Positions 25,152 through 34,092 of a stretch of 64,000 nucleotides of DNA are shown here, in pieces. The stretch comes from Halopseudomonas bauzanensis (GTDB taxonomy: Bacteria; Pseudomonadota; Gammaproteobacteria; Pseudomonadales; Pseudomonadaceae). Under the pieces are notes generated by a model. It was not told the DNA's origin, did no database searches, and saw only the letters and a program-made list of their open reading frames with translations. The position numbers and the translations under genes are program-made. The stretch lies in NCBI RefSeq assembly GCF_900114735.1, contig NZ_FOUA01000006.1:1-64000 (forward strand). Reading direction: 5' to 3'. Position 1 is the stretch's first letter, and every line of letters begins with the position of its first letter.

Positions 25152-26251
25152 TCCAGGGTCACCACGTGCCCGTCAATCGGTGCGATGCGGCCATTCACCA
25201 AGGTATCGATCAGCGGTTGTGCTGCCTTCAGGCCATGATGGGTTTCCAGCCGCAGCCAGGGTGACTGGCTGTCGCTGACTCGCTTGATGAAGCTCAATTG
25301 CGCTTCATTGAAACGCCGGGTCACTTCTGCCGGGCCCCAGTCAGCATTGCGCTTGCGAATCTGGTTCGGGGCGAAGTAACTCTGCGGTTGTGGACCCTTG
25401 AGAACCAGCTTCTGCTCGCTGATATGATCCTGGCTGTGCGCCGAGCCGGCGTAGCAGTCATGTACCAGCGATTGTTCAAAGTGTGCATGCACGCGCTGGC
25501 GCAGCTCGGCATTGCCGGAAAAATCCACATACAGCGTCGGGATCGACGCATCCAGTGACTCCAGCTGGTCGTAGGTGACGCTCTGCTGATAACAGCCGAG
25601 GCCATCTACGTAGGCCTGGTTGCTGGCCGAGGTGATGCCCACCACTTCAATGTCCTTGCCCTCCAGGCAGAACACGGTGCCAAAGGCGGTCTTGCTGGAG
25701 GCGCTGGACACCAGTACGCGTTTGGCGCCGAAGAAACCGTTGTCTTCCAGGTAGTCGGCCAGCATGAACGAGGTGATGAACAGTGGCCGCAGCAGCATCT
25801 GATAGTCTTCGTTCTCCGGGCGGTAGGCCGCATCGGTGCGGTTACGCTGGTACTGGTTGTAGGCCGAGGTCAGCTCCAGGCGATGGGCGCTGCCATCATA
25901 GAAGCCGCGCTCGGTGACGCGCACCGGTTCGACCACCAGGTGCGTCGCGATTGGCCAGTAGCCGTAAGAACGCTCACCAATCTCCAGACCCTCCACGGTG
26001 GTGCTGACCACCTCGGCAAAGCCCCAGGCGGGCATGTGTCCCCAGGCTGCATCATCGGTAGGGAAGAAGTCCCAGTAACGCAGGTGCGGCGTATCACCGA
26101 AGGCGGCATAGGTGATGTTATTGGTGGTCAACGCCAGGCGGTCGATCTTCAGCAGCGCCTGCCCGGCTTGCAGTTCACCGAGGGTTTGGGTGACGATGCG
26201 GGTACGCGCGAGATCGCTCTTGTCTGTTTGCAGGCTATGGATCTGGGTCAT
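25148..26251 (-). CDS. DUF2855 family protein (MDR-like fold)
   Basis: A 367-residue protein of the DUF2855 family, distantly related to medium-chain dehydrogenases. It shows LKIDRLALTTNNITYAAFGD, then WGFAEVVSTTVEGLEIGERS, and a Rossmann-like ASSKTAFGTVFCLEGKDIEVVG region. The biochemical role is not established. The ATG at 26251 fits the family N-terminus (MTQIHSLQ). It is divergent from a TetR-type gene 73 bases away, which probably regulates it. Confidence 0.82.
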   Translation of the reverse strand: MTQIHSLQTDKSDLARTRIVTQTLGELQAGQALLKIDRLALTTNNITYAAFGDTPHLRYWDFFPTDDAAWGHMPAWGFAEVVSTTVEGLEIGERSYGYWPIATHLVVEPVRVTERGFYDGSAHRLELTSAYNQYQRNRTDAAYRPENEDYQMLLRPLFITSFMLADYLEDNGFFGAKRVLVSSASSKTAFGTVFCLEGKDIEVVGITSASNQAYVDGLGCYQQSVTYDQLESLDASIPTLYVDFSGNAELRQRVHAHFEQSLVHDCYAGSAHSQDHISEQKLVLKGPQPQSYFAPNQIRKRNADWGPAEVTRRFNEAQLSFIKRVSDSQSPWLRLETHHGLKAAQPLIDTLVNGRIAPIDGHVVTLD

Positions 26252-26324
26252 GATGAACTCCGGTAGACATAATGTGGATAGATAAACTGTACGCCAGCCA
26301 ACGACTGGCCTGGTTCGGATAAGC

Positions 26325-26978
26325 ATGAGCAACAAGACACCCCCGGTAAGCCGCAGTAAACCGCTGAAACGGCCCACTCAGGCCCGCGCACGCTTCACCG
26401 TGCAGGCGATATTCGATACCTATGTTCGGATTTGGCAGCGCGATGGCTGGGACAACCTGACCACCCGGGCCGTGGCGCTGGAAGCCGGCGTGGCCATCGG
26501 CACGCTGTATGACTACTTCCCGAGCAAGGAAGCGTTGCACTCAGCCTATGTGCGCCACTGCATCGAGACGCTGATCCAGGCGGTGGAGCAACAGGTGGTG
26601 CAACCGGCTGAGCTGGGCTGGCAACAGCGGATACGCCTGTTGATTCAGTTGCTCAGCGGTATGCATGAACTGTCCTGGTTCCATCCGGATATGCTGGCGC
26701 TGGAGCCCCGGGTCGCCGAGCAGAAACACCAGCAGCGCGCCTGCGCCGAGTTTCTCGCCATGTGGCGCCGGGTGTTCGACGCCTGTACCGATCTGCCACA
26801 GCAGCCCGCCGACAGCCTGGTCGAAGCCCTGCATCTGGCGGTGTGGGGTGGCCGCCGCTATGCCATGCAGTTGCGGCTGGACGAGATGCAGATGCGAACC
26901 TGGGCCGGAGAAATGGAGGCCATCTGCATCGCGCGACTCGCCCAGGAGCAAGCAAGTCAGAATTCCAACTGCTGCTGA
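26325..26978 (+). CDS. TetR/AcrR-family transcriptional regulator
   Basis: A 217-residue TetR-type repressor with an N-terminal DNA-binding domain. LTTRAVALEAGVAIGTLYDYFPSKEAL (about 45-71) is the recognition helix region. The C-terminal ligand domain is divergent, with EQQVVQPAELGWQQRIRLLI. It sits divergently beside the DUF2855 gene, so that gene is the obvious candidate target. Its 3-prime end overlaps the convergent DUF488 gene by 22 bases. Confidence 0.9.
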   Translation: MSNKTPPVSRSKPLKRPTQARARFTVQAIFDTYVRIWQRDGWDNLTTRAVALEAGVAIGTLYDYFPSKEALHSAYVRHCIETLIQAVEQQVVQPAELGWQQRIRLLIQLLSGMHELSWFHPDMLALEPRVAEQKHQQRACAEFLAMWRRVFDACTDLPQQPADSLVEALHLAVWGGRRYAMQLRLDEMQMRTWAGEMEAICIARLAQEQASQNSNCC

Positions 26979-27544
26979 ATGCCCTGGCTCCGTTCCCTGG
27001 CATTGAGCGGCTCGCCTCGGGTGGCATCGTAGGTCAGTCGACCTTGATATAGACGAGCCGGGCTCGTGTATGGATGCTCATCGCAGTGCTGTTCGTCCTG
27101 GATATGCATGACCCGGGTGCCGCCCACCATCAGTACATCGGATACCAGCGAACGGTGACAGCGCCACCAGAGCACTTCCGCGCACATCATGCTGGTCCGG
27201 CGGCGTACCGCCAACTGCTGCAGTCGCTCCAGGCCGATGGCAAATTCGCGGCTGGCGGTATGGTCCGCGTAACCGCGGAACGATGCATTGCGCCAGGCCA
27301 CGTTGACCGAATCGGCCGCGGCCCGTCGCCGGCCACCCAGTTCGGTGATCAGTTGATAGTCGATACCCGCCTCGTTCAGGCTGGCGCGCAGGGCCTCCTG
27401 GCCGAACTGCGGCAGGCGGCGGGAACCGGGGAAGCGCCGGACATCGGCGATGGCTTCGATCCGGTAGTGGTGGAGCAGGGCGATGAACTCTTCGATTGAG
27501 CGGGTCGAGTGGCCGATAGTCCAGATGGTCTCTGCCTGGGCCAT
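26957..27544 (-). CDS. DUF488 family protein
   Basis: A 195-residue DUF488 protein. The opening IWTIGHSTRSIEEFIALL, IADVRRFPGSRRLPQF, LGGRRRA and the cysteine-containing MCAEVLWWRCHRSLVSD are the conserved blocks of the family. The function is unknown; the conserved Cys/His/Arg residues suggest an enzyme. A two-base gap separates it from the small TUDOR-like gene upstream on the same strand, so they form an operon. Confidence 0.88.
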   Translation of the reverse strand: MAQAETIWTIGHSTRSIEEFIALLHHYRIEAIADVRRFPGSRRLPQFGQEALRASLNEAGIDYQLITELGGRRRAAADSVNVAWRNASFRGYADHTASREFAIGLERLQQLAVRRRTSMMCAEVLWWRCHRSLVSDVLMVGGTRVMHIQDEQHCDEHPYTSPARLYQGRLTYDATRGEPLNARERSQGIQQQLEF

Positions 27545-27545
27545 G

Positions 27546-27758
27546 TCACTTGATCCTGGTCAGGGCATCTTCTCGGTGCATGGCGATGTGATCGGTCTTG
27601 TCGCTCTTGATCTCGTACTGCGGTGAGTCTTCGCTCGCTCTGCGCGGATGGCCCTTGTAGGTGGTGTCCGAGGTATGCACTCTGATGATGGTGCCGCTGA
27701 CCCGCCCAGCCTCGGAATTCCAGCTGACGTGATCATCGATCTTGAACTTCTGACTCAT
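27546..27758 (-). CDS. DUF2945 / HVA1-type TUDOR-domain small protein
   Basis: A 70-residue protein matching the hypervirulence-associated TUDOR domain family (DUF2945), with KIDDHVSWNSEAGRVSGTII, TYKGHPRRASEDSPQYEIKS and KTDHIAMHREDALTRI. It is an SH3-like beta barrel, possibly binding nucleic acid or protein. GGGAGAGATC precedes the ATG. It is the first gene of a pair with the DUF488 gene. Confidence 0.85.
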   Translation of the reverse strand: MSQKFKIDDHVSWNSEAGRVSGTIIRVHTSDTTYKGHPRRASEDSPQYEIKSDKTDHIAMHREDALTRIK

Positions 27759-27906
27759 GATCTCTCCCTCAATAGCCTGTTACTTCTGTGACCAGCGGCA
27801 GAAAGGAAGGTTTGTGCGGAATTGTCGGCATCTGGCAGGCTGTCGGTGAAAAAGCTACTCTTGGTCCGTTGTCATCCAATCCACACAGCACACCGGAGGT
27901 ACCGAT

Positions 27907-28344
27907 ATGGAGACGCAAGAATTGCACCGTGGACGGCTGATTGACCATGTCCAACTGGTCGTCCGGGATCTGTCCGCTGCGCAGGGGTTCTACACCGCCA
28001 TTGCCGATGTATTGAATATCCCCATCGGCGGCAGTGGCGATGGTTTTTTCTGGATCGATGAGCTGGTGGTGTCGGCAACCGACTCCGAGGCGGCGCTGGG
28101 CGAATTGACCGGCCGTCAACATCTGGCCTTCCAGGCGCAGGACCGTGCCATGGTCGACGCCGTTTACCGTGCTGCACTGGCCAATGGTGGGCGGGACAAT
28201 GGGGCGCCGGGGTTACGCCCTTATCATCCCAACTATTACGCAGCGTTCATGCTGGACCCTGACGGTAACAATATCGAAGCGGTTTACCATGGGGAGGCCC
28301 GACGCAGTGCGCCCTCGGTGCACATCACCTTTGATGCCGAATAG
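27907..28344 (+). CDS. VOC-superfamily protein
   Basis: A 145-residue VOC protein with RLIDHVQLVVRDLSAAQGFY at the N-terminus, a central HLAFQAQDRAMVDAVYRAAL, and YYAAFMLDPDGNNIEAVYHG with the metal-binding glutamate at the C-terminus. It is the third VOC gene of the window but separate from the pair at 7.6-8.5 kb. CGGAGGTACCGAT precedes the ATG. The substrate is unknown. Confidence 0.88.
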   Translation: METQELHRGRLIDHVQLVVRDLSAAQGFYTAIADVLNIPIGGSGDGFFWIDELVVSATDSEAALGELTGRQHLAFQAQDRAMVDAVYRAALANGGRDNGAPGLRPYHPNYYAAFMLDPDGNNIEAVYHGEARRSAPSVHITFDAE

Positions 28345-28359
28345 AGCCGAGCCAAGGCC

Positions 28360-28764
28360 ATGCTGGTAACCGTCTCCCGCTACAGCTTCCCTTACGAAGC
28401 CCATATCGCCCGCGCGCGGCTGGAGACGGAAGGTATTCCCGCCTTCGTCGCCGATGAGCACACCATCAATATGCAATGGCTGTATTCCAATGCGCTGGGC
28501 GGCGTGCGGCTGCAGGTGCCGGAGCCGTATGCGCAGGCCGCCCAGGCGATCCTGGCGGAAGATCGTGAGCCGGACCTGATCGAGCAGCAGGGGGAAGAGA
28601 CGAAGGTCTGCCCGCACTGTGGTAGCACCAACACGGAATACCACCAGATCGGACGGCGCTGGGCCTTTCTCGTCTTCATCGGTATCCACTTTCCGCTGTT
28701 CCCGGTGCAGGACGGGATCAAATGCCGGGATTGCGGCAAAATATCAGCGCAGTCCGATCTGTAA
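28360..28764 (+). CDS. DUF2007 (putative signal-transducing) protein with zinc-ribbon
   Basis: A 134-residue protein. The N-terminal half is a DUF2007 domain (YEAHIARARLETEGIPAFVAD, GGVRLQVPEPYAQAAQAIL). The C-terminal half has a CPHCGSTN and a CRDCGK, forming a split zinc ribbon around a hydrophobic LVFIGIHFPLFPVQ segment that may touch the membrane. No function is known. It follows the VOC gene by 15 bases on the same strand. Confidence 0.82.
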   Translation: MLVTVSRYSFPYEAHIARARLETEGIPAFVADEHTINMQWLYSNALGGVRLQVPEPYAQAAQAILAEDREPDLIEQQGEETKVCPHCGSTNTEYHQIGRRWAFLVFIGIHFPLFPVQDGIKCRDCGKISAQSDL

Positions 28765-28806
28765 TATATTGATTGCTCACATTTCTCTGCGGCAAGGATC
28801 TGCGTT

Positions 28807-29985
28807 GTGCCCACCCCGTCACGCTGGTTGCTGATCGTATTACCTGTTCTGCTGCTGGCCGTATGGCTCGGCTGGCGCCACTGGCAGGGGCCTGAAGTAT
28901 CCGGCTATCGGCTGGAAATGCGACCGCTGGTGCAACGGGTGGTGGCCAGTGGCGAGGTGGACAGTCAGTCGTTGGCCCAGGTGGGCAGCGAGATAACCGG
29001 TGTGGTGAAAGCGCGGCATGTGCGCGAGGGCGACCGCGTTCAGGCTGGGGACCTGCTGCTGGAGCTGCGCGACGACGAGCAGCAGGCGCGGCTGCGGGAA
29101 GCCGAAGCCGCCTTGCAGCAACTGGTGAGTTCCCAGCGGCCCCAGGCCCAGGCGGCGCTGCGCGAGGCGCAGAATAATCTGGCCCAGGCCACCCGCGAGC
29201 GGGAGCGGCGGGATGAGCTGTTCCAGCGCCAGTTGATCTCCGCCGAGCAGCGCGAACAGGCGCGCCAGGTGGAAATCAGCGTGCGGGTTGCCCGTGATCG
29301 TGCACAACTGGCCGCCAGCGCCGCTGCTTCCGGTGGCAGCGATGAGCAGGTATTGCAGCAGCGTCTGGCCGCAGCCCGCGCGGCGCTGGAGCGCACGCAG
29401 ATTCGTGCGCAGGTGGATGGCGTGGTGCAGGTGCGCGACGTCGAGCCGGGTGATCTGGTGCAGCCCGGCAGCACCTTGCTGCAGGTTGCCCGAACCGACA
29501 GCCGCGAAATCATCGTCCCGCTGGATGAAAAGGATCTGGGGCCGGTCGCTGTCGGCCAGCCGGCGGTAATCATCGCCGATGCGTTTCCCCTTGAGACGCT
29601 GGCAGGGGAGGTCAGCTTTATCGCACCGGCCATCGATACCAATCGCGGCACCATCGATATTCACCTGGATCTGCAGCGGCCAGCGGACTTTCTGCGTCAG
29701 GGCATGACGGTCTCGGTGGATATCCGTACCGGGAATCGCGACCAGGCGTTGGTGGTGCCCAACGATGCGCTGTTCAGTCGCCAGGGCCAAGAGGCCGAAG
29801 TATTGCGCTGGACCGCTGATCGGCAGGTGGAGCGGGTGCCGGTGCAGCTTGGCCTGCGCGGCACCGGCCTGACCGAAATTACCGAGGGGCTGAGCGCGGG
29901 TGATGTCGTGCTGGCGGACCAGGCGGCGGAAGGGAAGCGGATACGGGTACGTATTGAGCCGATGCTGGTCGGCGACCGGGAGTAA
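28807..29985 (+). CDS. Periplasmic adaptor (HlyD/MacA-like) of an ABC exporter
   Basis: A 392-residue membrane fusion protein. It has an N-terminal anchor (about residues 6-22), a lipoyl/barrel-sandwich domain (VVASGEVDSQSLAQVGSEI, VREGDRVQAGDLLLEL), a long alpha-hairpin coiled coil (about 85-190, Gln/Glu/Ala/Arg-rich), and a beta-barrel with GMTVSVDIRT. It begins with GTG. Together with the downstream FtsX-type permease and ATPase it forms a MacAB-like exporter. No outer-membrane channel gene is next to it. Confidence 0.9.
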   Translation: MPTPSRWLLIVLPVLLLAVWLGWRHWQGPEVSGYRLEMRPLVQRVVASGEVDSQSLAQVGSEITGVVKARHVREGDRVQAGDLLLELRDDEQQARLREAEAALQQLVSSQRPQAQAALREAQNNLAQATRERERRDELFQRQLISAEQREQARQVEISVRVARDRAQLAASAAASGGSDEQVLQQRLAAARAALERTQIRAQVDGVVQVRDVEPGDLVQPGSTLLQVARTDSREIIVPLDEKDLGPVAVGQPAVIIADAFPLETLAGEVSFIAPAIDTNRGTIDIHLDLQRPADFLRQGMTVSVDIRTGNRDQALVVPNDALFSRQGQEAEVLRWTADRQVERVPVQLGLRGTGLTEITEGLSAGDVVLADQAAEGKRIRVRIEPMLVGDRE

Positions 29986-29990
29986 CGAGG

Positions 29991-31214
29991 ATGCGACCGT
30001 TGCTGGCCAGCGCCTGGACCGAGTGGCTGATCGCGCTGCGCTTTCTGCTGGATAATCGCATGCAGACCCTGCTGATCCTGTTCGGCATTACCGTGGGCTC
30101 GGCGGTGATTGTATTCATCACCGCACTGATTACCGGGCTGCAGGAGAATGTGATCGAGCGCACCCTGGGTACCCAGGCGCACATCCGCATTCTGCCGCTG
30201 GATGAGTTCAACCGCCTTGCTCCGCTGCCGGATGATGCCGTATCGCTGGTGCTGGAAAGCCCGCGGGCCCAGCGCCTGCGCTCGATCAGCAACTGGCAGG
30301 ATGTGGTGGCGGTGCTGGATCAACATCCGCGGCTGCCGGCGGTGTCGCCGGTGGTCAGCGGCCCGGCATTGGCGCTCAGCGGCGTGGCCCGCGCCTCGGT
30401 GGCGCTGATCGGTATGGATCCGGAGCGCTATGAGCGCATCATTCCGGTCAGCGATGACCTGATTGCCGGGGCATTTCGCGTGGGCGCAGGCCATGCGGTG
30501 ATTGGTAGCGAGCTGGCCGGGGATCTCGGGCTGGATGTCGGCGACAAGTTGCGACTGGATGGCGGCGACGGCCGGGAAGCGGTGGTCGATATCGCCGGCA
30601 TTTTCGAACTCGGCGTGCGTGAGCTGGATGCGCGCTATGTGTATCTCGACCTGAAACAGGCCCAGACCCTGCTCGCGCTGCCGGGGGGAGTGACGGTGAT
30701 CGATACCCGGGTGGATGAAATCTTTGCCGCCGATGAACTGGCCAGGCGCATCGAACGGCTGACCGGATTGCAGGCCGAAAGCTGGATGCAGACCAACGGC
30801 CAACTGCTCAATGCGCTGACGTCCCAGAGCATGACGACCGAGATGATCCGCGTGTTCGTCGGCATTTCCGTGGCCTTTGGTATTGCCAGTGTGCTGGCGG
30901 TCAGCGTGGTGCAGCGGACCCGGGAAATCGGCATTCTACGCGCAATGGGCAGCCCGCGAGGGCAGATTCTGCGGGTGTTTCTGCTGCAGGGCGGATTACT
31001 CGGGCTGATCGGTTCCGGCATCGGTGGTGCGGTGGGTTGGGGGCTGGTGCAGATATTCAATATCTTCGGGCCGGGGTTGTTCTGGGTGCCAGTGGAGCCG
31101 GCGCTGGTGCCGGTGGCAATGCTGATCGCCACCCTGGCCGGCGTGTTGGCGGCAGCGGTGCCGGCCCGCCGTGCCGCCCGTTATGATCCGGCGGTGGCGA
31201 TCCGTTATGTCTGA
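29991..31214 (+). CDS. MacB/FtsX-type ABC transporter permease
   Basis: A 407-residue permease with four membrane helices: one near the N-terminus (TLLILFGITVGSAVIVFITALIT) and three in the C-terminal FtsX domain (about 285-400), with a large periplasmic MacB-PCD domain between. VVQRTREIGILRAMGSPRGQI is the FtsX coupling motif. The ATPase is on a separate gene, unlike classical MacB where it is fused. It lies five bases after the adaptor and overlaps the ATPase by eight. Confidence 0.9.
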   Translation: MRPLLASAWTEWLIALRFLLDNRMQTLLILFGITVGSAVIVFITALITGLQENVIERTLGTQAHIRILPLDEFNRLAPLPDDAVSLVLESPRAQRLRSISNWQDVVAVLDQHPRLPAVSPVVSGPALALSGVARASVALIGMDPERYERIIPVSDDLIAGAFRVGAGHAVIGSELAGDLGLDVGDKLRLDGGDGREAVVDIAGIFELGVRELDARYVYLDLKQAQTLLALPGGVTVIDTRVDEIFAADELARRIERLTGLQAESWMQTNGQLLNALTSQSMTTEMIRVFVGISVAFGIASVLAVSVVQRTREIGILRAMGSPRGQILRVFLLQGGLLGLIGSGIGGAVGWGLVQIFNIFGPGLFWVPVEPALVPVAMLIATLAGVLAAAVPARRAARYDPAVAIRYV

Positions 31215-31917
31215 TGAAGTGTTGTGTCTGCAGGGTATCGGCAAGACTTTCAACCAGGGTACGCCGCTGGAAAGCACCGTGTTGCGGGATATCGACCTGC
31301 GACTGGGTCGCGGCGAGTTGACGGCGCTGATCGGCCCGTCCGGCTCAGGCAAGAGCACCTTGCTCAATCTCATCGGCTTGCTGGACGTGCCCAGCGCCGG
31401 GGAGCTCTACCTGCAGGGCCGGCCAACCCGCGATAGCGATGACACAACCCGCACCCACCTGCGCAACCAGGCGTTGGGTTTTGTGTTCCAGTTCCACCAT
31501 CTGATTTCCGCCTTCAGCGTGCTGGAAAACGTGCTCATGCCGTTGATCATCCGCAGTGGCCGCCCTTCGGCAGACGCCGTTGAACTGGCGCGCAGCCTGT
31601 TGCGTGAGGTTGGCTTGGAGGACCTGGCCGACAAGAAACCGACCGAGATTTCCGGTGGTCAGCAACAGCGGGTGGCAATTGCCCGCGCGTTGATTACCCG
31701 TCCGCCATTGCTGCTGGCCGATGAGCCCACCGGCAACCTGGATAGCAAGACCGCCGCCAGCGTGTTCGAACTGTTCCGGCGGATCAACGAGCAATTCGGC
31801 TGCTCGATTCTGGTCGTCACCCATGACCCCCGTCTGGCCGCCAGCTGCCCGCGTACCGTGCAACTGGTCGATGGCCGCATCGTCAGCGATGAATTGAGCA
31901 AATCATCCTCCGGCTAA
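31207..31917 (+). CDS. MacB/LolD-type ABC transporter ATPase
   Basis: A 236-residue ATPase with Walker [10 protein letters not shown] (43-51), signature [15 protein letters not shown], Walker [16 protein letters not shown] and the switch histidine in VVTHDPRLA. The ATG at 31207 lies inside the permease gene (eight-base overlap). The LolD/MacB class fits mechanotransmission-type export of lipoproteins, peptides or drugs. The zinc receptor gene 91 bases downstream has its own Zur box, so it is probably a separate transcription unit. Confidence 0.93.
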   Translation: MSDEVLCLQGIGKTFNQGTPLESTVLRDIDLRLGRGELTALIGPSGSGKSTLLNLIGLLDVPSAGELYLQGRPTRDSDDTTRTHLRNQALGFVFQFHHLISAFSVLENVLMPLIIRSGRPSADAVELARSLLREVGLEDLADKKPTEISGGQQQRVAIARALITRPPLLLADEPTGNLDSKTAASVFELFRRINEQFGCSILVVTHDPRLAASCPRTVQLVDGRIVSDELSKSSSG

Positions 31918-31932
31918 AATAAAAACTTGATT

Positions 31933-31945
31933 GTTATAATATAAC
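31933..31945 (+). promoter_or_regulatory. Zur box
   Basis: GTTATAATATAAC (31933-31945) is the exact core of the gammaproteobacterial Zur consensus, flanked by TT and GA that partly extend it. It lies 63 bases before the ZnuD-type receptor. Zinc-loaded Zur would repress the receptor. Confidence 0.88.
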
Positions 31946-32007
31946 GAATAATACTTCCGCTCCTTCGCGGCCTGTAGTGGGTCGGTTCGTTCGATAGGGG
32001 AGGGATA

Positions 32008-34026
32008 ATGGAAAAATCAGGTTACTGGTGGCTTGGCGCGGTTGCGTTGGCTGGACTGTCGGCGCCAGCGTCGGCGGCGGATGAAGCGGCAGCATTGCCG
32101 GATACAGTTGTGCGGGCGTCCGCCCTGAACAGTCAGGTGGGGGAAATGAGTTCGGCCAGCGTCGTACTGCAGGGCGAAGAGCTGACCCGGGGCCGGTCGG
32201 CAACCCTGGGCGATACGCTGTCCAGTCAGCCGGGCATTCATTCCAGTGGTTTCGGCCCGGGCGTGGGGCGGCCAGTGATTCGCGGCCTGGAAGGCAGCCG
32301 GGTCAAGGTGCTGAGTGATGGAGTAGACGTGCTGGATGCGTCCACCAGCAGCCCGGACCACGCCATTACCAGTGAGATGCAGTTGCTGGAACAGATCGAA
32401 GTGATCAAGGGACCGGCCACGCTGATGTACGGTGGCGGTGCGATCGGTGGGGTGGTCAACCTGATCGACCGCCGCGTGCCAACCTATGTGCCGGAGCGCG
32501 GTGTGGAAGCGGACCTGGAATTGCGCGGCAACACGGTGGCGGATGAGCGCGCCGGTGCCTTCGGCATCACCGCTGGTGCCGGCCAGTTTGCCGTGCGGCT
32601 GGAAGGCAGCAAGTTGGAAGCCGATCCTTATGACATTCCCGGCACGCCTTCCAAACAGGAAGGCGCATTCAACGAGTCCGATTCCGCCGGGCTGGGCCTG
32701 AGCTGGATTGGTGAGCGCGGTTACCTCGGTCTGGCCTACAGCGAGCAGAACCGCGAATACGGTCTGCTTGCCCATGAACATGCCGATTGCCATACCCACG
32801 GCCCCGATTGGCACTGCGGCGGTCATGACCACGATCATGATCACGGGCATGAGCATGGCGCTGCCTATATCGACATGCAGCAGCAACGCTGGGACCTGCG
32901 CGGCGAGTACCAGGAGCCCTTCGCCGGCTTCGACCGGGTGCGCCTGCGTATGGCCCATACCGATTACAGCCACCGGGAAATGGAAGGCAGCGAGGTGGGC
33001 ACCCGCTTCGAGAATCAGGGTAGCGAAGCGCGTCTGGAGCTGACCCACAAGCCCGTCGCCGGCTGGCGCGGCGTGCTGGGTGGGCAGACCTCCCGACGTG
33101 ATTTCTCCGCCCTGGGTGAAGAGGCCTACGTGCCCGCCACCCTTACCGCCAACCATGCGCTGTTCCTGGTAGAGGAGCTGGAATTGGGCAACTGGCGCTA
33201 TGAATGGGGTCTGCGTCACGAGTGGCAGAATATCGACGTGAAACGCAGTGCCCGTGATGCATCCCACCGGGGCACCTCCGTCTCGGCCGGCGCCACCTGG
33301 CGCTTCGTGCCGGAATATGCCCTGTTCGCCAATCTGTCCCGCTCGCAGCGGCTGCCCACCGCCGAGGAGCTGTATGCCATGGGGCCGCATGCCGCGACCC
33401 GTACGGTGGAACTGGGTAACGCCAACCTGCAGGAAGAAACCGGTTACAACATGGAGATCGGCCTGCGTAAGCTCAGCGGCAGACTGACCTACAGCCTGAG
33501 CGCCTTCCGCAATCAGGTGGATGACTTCATCTACGCCGCCGATGCGGGCTACGATCCGGGTGGCGATTATCGGGTAGTCGAGTACCAGCAGAACGATGCG
33601 GTGCTGCAGGGGCTGGAAGGCAGCTTCGGTATCCAGGCCACCGAGAGTCTGCAGCTGACCTTGTTTGGCGATACCGTGCGCGGCAAGCTGCGTGACGGTG
33701 GCGGCAACCTGCCGCGTATTCCCGCCGACCGCTATGGACTGCGGCTGGAGCAGCGGCTGACCAGCCACATGGATGCGCAGCTGGAAGGTTATCGGGTGCG
33801 TCGCCAGGGTGATACTGCGGCCTATGAAACCGACACTGCCGCCTACACCATGCTCATGGCCGGGCTGAGTTATCACGGCTACAGCCAGAACGGCATGAAC
33901 TACCTGTTGTATGCGCGGGCCAACAACCTGCTGGATGAGAAGGCGCGCCAACACACCTCCTTCATCAAGGATGAAGTGCTGTTGCCGGGACGTAATCTGA
34001 CCGTAGGTATGCGCCTCAGCTTCTGA
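32008..34026 (+). CDS. znuD: TonB-dependent zinc receptor, ZnuD-type
   Basis: A 672-residue outer-membrane receptor. It has a signal peptide (cleavage near ASAAD), a plug with RPVIRGLEGSRVKVL and EVIKGPATLMYGGGAIGGVVNL, and a 22-strand barrel ending in the aromatic F of VGMRLSF. An extracellular loop at residues 256-283 is very rich in His/Asp/Glu (GGHDHDHDHGHEHG) with two cysteines, as in Neisseria ZnuD, where it binds zinc. The upstream Zur box agrees. GGGGAGGGATA precedes the ATG. Confidence 0.93.
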   Translation: MEKSGYWWLGAVALAGLSAPASAADEAAALPDTVVRASALNSQVGEMSSASVVLQGEELTRGRSATLGDTLSSQPGIHSSGFGPGVGRPVIRGLEGSRVKVLSDGVDVLDASTSSPDHAITSEMQLLEQIEVIKGPATLMYGGGAIGGVVNLIDRRVPTYVPERGVEADLELRGNTVADERAGAFGITAGAGQFAVRLEGSKLEADPYDIPGTPSKQEGAFNESDSAGLGLSWIGERGYLGLAYSEQNREYGLLAHEHADCHTHGPDWHCGGHDHDHDHGHEHGAAYIDMQQQRWDLRGEYQEPFAGFDRVRLRMAHTDYSHREMEGSEVGTRFENQGSEARLELTHKPVAGWRGVLGGQTSRRDFSALGEEAYVPATLTANHALFLVEELELGNWRYEWGLRHEWQNIDVKRSARDASHRGTSVSAGATWRFVPEYALFANLSRSQRLPTAEELYAMGPHAATRTVELGNANLQEETGYNMEIGLRKLSGRLTYSLSAFRNQVDDFIYAADAGYDPGGDYRVVEYQQNDAVLQGLEGSFGIQATESLQLTLFGDTVRGKLRDGGGNLPRIPADRYGLRLEQRLTSHMDAQLEGYRVRRQGDTAAYETDTAAYTMLMAGLSYHGYSQNGMNYLLYARANNLLDEKARQHTSFIKDEVLLPGRNLTVGMRLSF

Positions 34027-34044
34027 TATTGATTGAGCGACGTG

Positions 34045-34085
34045 CTCCGGGCTGCAACACTGACACCAGTGTTTTCAGCCCGGAG
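34045..34085 (+). promoter_or_regulatory. Hairpin covering the ribosome-binding site of the downstream gene
   Basis: Outer arms CTCCGGGCTG (34045-34054) and CAGCCCGGAG (34076-34085) pair perfectly. Inner arms AACACTG and CAGTGTT extend the stem to a four-base loop. The GGAG at the end of the 3-prime arm is the only ribosome-binding site for the ATG at 34093. The structure would both weaken read-through from znuD and hide that site. It has no T-tract, so it is not a standard terminator. Confidence 0.6.
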
Positions 34086-34092
34086 TCATGCC

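Noticed and set aside
28840..29790. Minus-strand open frame of 316 codons opposite the HlyD-like adaptor
   Set aside because: A shadow of the real gene; the translation is His/Leu/Gln-rich and matches no family.
32017..33954. Long minus-strand open frame of 645 codons opposite znuD
   Set aside because: It mirrors the receptor's codon pattern, has His- and Gly-rich low-similarity sequence and no ribosome-binding site. The plus strand has a convincing family match and Zur box.
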